From Candidatus Dormiibacterota bacterium (lineage in GTDB: Bacteria; Chloroflexota; Dormibacteria; Aeolococcales; Aeolococcaceae), in contig PLXL01000100.1 of the NCBI GenBank assembly GCA_003153215.1, positions 2,239 to 7,457 on the forward strand: a stretch of 5,219 bases of DNA, written 5' to 3'. Below, in pieces: positions 4,641 to 5,219 of the stretch (position 1 is its first letter; every line of letters begins with the position of its first letter). Below the pieces are notes generated by a model that was not told the DNA's origin, did not search any database, and was given only the letters and a program-made list of their open reading frames with translations. Both the position numbers and the translations under genes were made by a program.

Positions 4641-5189
4641 ATGCCCTTCGCCGGCTCCGGCGGCCAGCGCGGTCGCCGCTACGAGCCTCCGCCACCCGTC
4701 GATCCGGACGACCGCGACGCGGCCGCCGCGATGGCACAGCGCCTGCTCGCGGTGACGGATCGCTCCCGTGTCGAGCTGCAGCGCCGCCTGGAGCGCCGCG
4801 GGTACGCCCCGGACACGGCAACGGATGCCGTCGACCGCCTCCAGGCCCGCGGCTGGGTCGATGACACCCGCCTCGCCGAGGACCTCGCCCAGCGCCGTCT
4901 CAGCCACGGCTACGGTCGCCGCCGGGTGCTCGCCGACCTGGTCTCGCGCGGCGTCGATGCGGAGACCGTCAACCGGACGGCGGCGGTACTCGGCGAGGGG
5001 CAGGCCGACGCCGTCCGCATCGCCGCCGACCGGCTCCGCCGCGGCCATTCCGGGCCCCTGACCGACCCGGGGGAGGTGCGCCGCCTCGCGGCCGCCCTTC
5101 AGCGGCGGGGCTTCGACATGGCGGACATCCGCGCGGTGCTGCGCCAGATGGCCACGGAGAGCGCGGCGGTGTTGCCGGACGAGGGCTGA
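4641..5189 (+). CDS. recX: Recombination regulatory protein RecX
   Basis: The 182-residue protein is RecX, a cytosolic modulator that binds RecA filaments and usually limits filament growth and activity. The family is built of three-helix repeats. Here the first is at about 31-70 (AQRLLAVTDRSRVELQRRLERRGY...DAVDRLQARGW), followed by VDDTRLAEDLAQRRLSHGYGRRRVLADLVSRGVD at 73-106, and the last is at 143-170 (RRLAAALQRRGFDMADIRAVLRQM). The first 30 residues are a Gly/Arg/Pro-rich, probably disordered extension. ATG 4641 has only a weak AGG upstream (4631-4633). ATG 4731 (residue 31) would give a shorter protein starting at the first repeat. The gene begins 22 bases after the recA stop, with no promoter in between, so it is very likely co-transcribed with recA under the same SOS control. 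Confidence 0.92.
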   Translation: MPFAGSGGQRGRRYEPPPPVDPDDRDAAAAMAQRLLAVTDRSRVELQRRLERRGYAPDTATDAVDRLQARGWVDDTRLAEDLAQRRLSHGYGRRRVLADLVSRGVDAETVNRTAAVLGEGQADAVRIAADRLRRGHSGPLTDPGEVRRLAAALQRRGFDMADIRAVLRQMATESAAVLPDEG

Positions 5190-5200
5190 CCCACGCCCTC
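5181..5200 (+). terminator. Hairpin enclosing the recX stop codon, possible terminator
   Basis: GAGGGC (5181-5186) and GCCCTC (5195-5200) form a 6-bp stem with an 8-base loop whose first triplet is the recX stop TGA (5187-5189). No T-run follows. A second possible stem, GGCCG/CGGCC (5202-5217), lies at the window edge. Nothing else is seen in the last 30 bases. Confidence 0.35.
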
Positions 5201-5219
5201 AGGCCGCTCAGCCGGCCAG

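Overview
The window is a compact, GC-rich stretch of bacterial chromosome with every gene on the + strand. It holds the 3' end of ftsK, then yajQ, pgsA, cinA/pncC, a two-domain PRC-barrel protein gene, recA and recX. Third codon positions are overwhelmingly G or C. The operator in front of recA is of the Gram-positive/actinobacterial LexA type. The FtsK gamma domain is of the Gram-positive (SpoIIIE-like) kind. The order ftsK - pgsA - cinA - recA - recX is familiar from Actinomycetota. I therefore infer an actinobacterium, possibly a member of Acidimicrobiia or an uncultured relative; the sequence alone does not fix the class.

Layout. Bases 1-840 are the motor and DNA-reading C-terminus of the chromosome translocase FtsK, whose start lies outside the window. 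A GC-rich hairpin overlaps its stop codon. yajQ (902-1393) follows, with an extended -10 motif but no Shine-Dalgarno sequence. A gap of 76 bases to pgsA can be read as a 27-codon small ORF that overlaps both neighbours by 4 bases (GTGA). pgsA (1470-2009) overlaps cinA (2006-2584) by ATGA, so these two are almost certainly co-translated. The PRC-barrel gene (2594-3262) has a -10 box that includes the cinA stop codon and predicts a leaderless mRNA.

The only sizeable intergenic region (3263-3490) contains three stem-loops, then a recA promoter with a LexA (SOS) box on the predicted transcription start. A second, better-matching promoter lies at 3491-3519, inside what would be the 5' end of the longest recA reading frame. 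Family length, codon composition and a good ribosome binding site indicate that recA really starts at 3578. recX follows recA after 22 bases.

Together the genes are housekeeping: chromosome segregation (FtsK), a nucleotide-binding protein (YajQ), anionic phospholipid synthesis (PgsA), recycling of a by-product of NAD-consuming reactions such as DNA ligation (PncC), and recombinational repair with its modulator (RecA, RecX). I found no mobile element, CRISPR array, tRNA or rRNA. The more unusual material is regulatory: the recA control region, the composite stem-loop upstream of it, the stop-codon hairpins, and leaderless or small-ORF-coupled starts.
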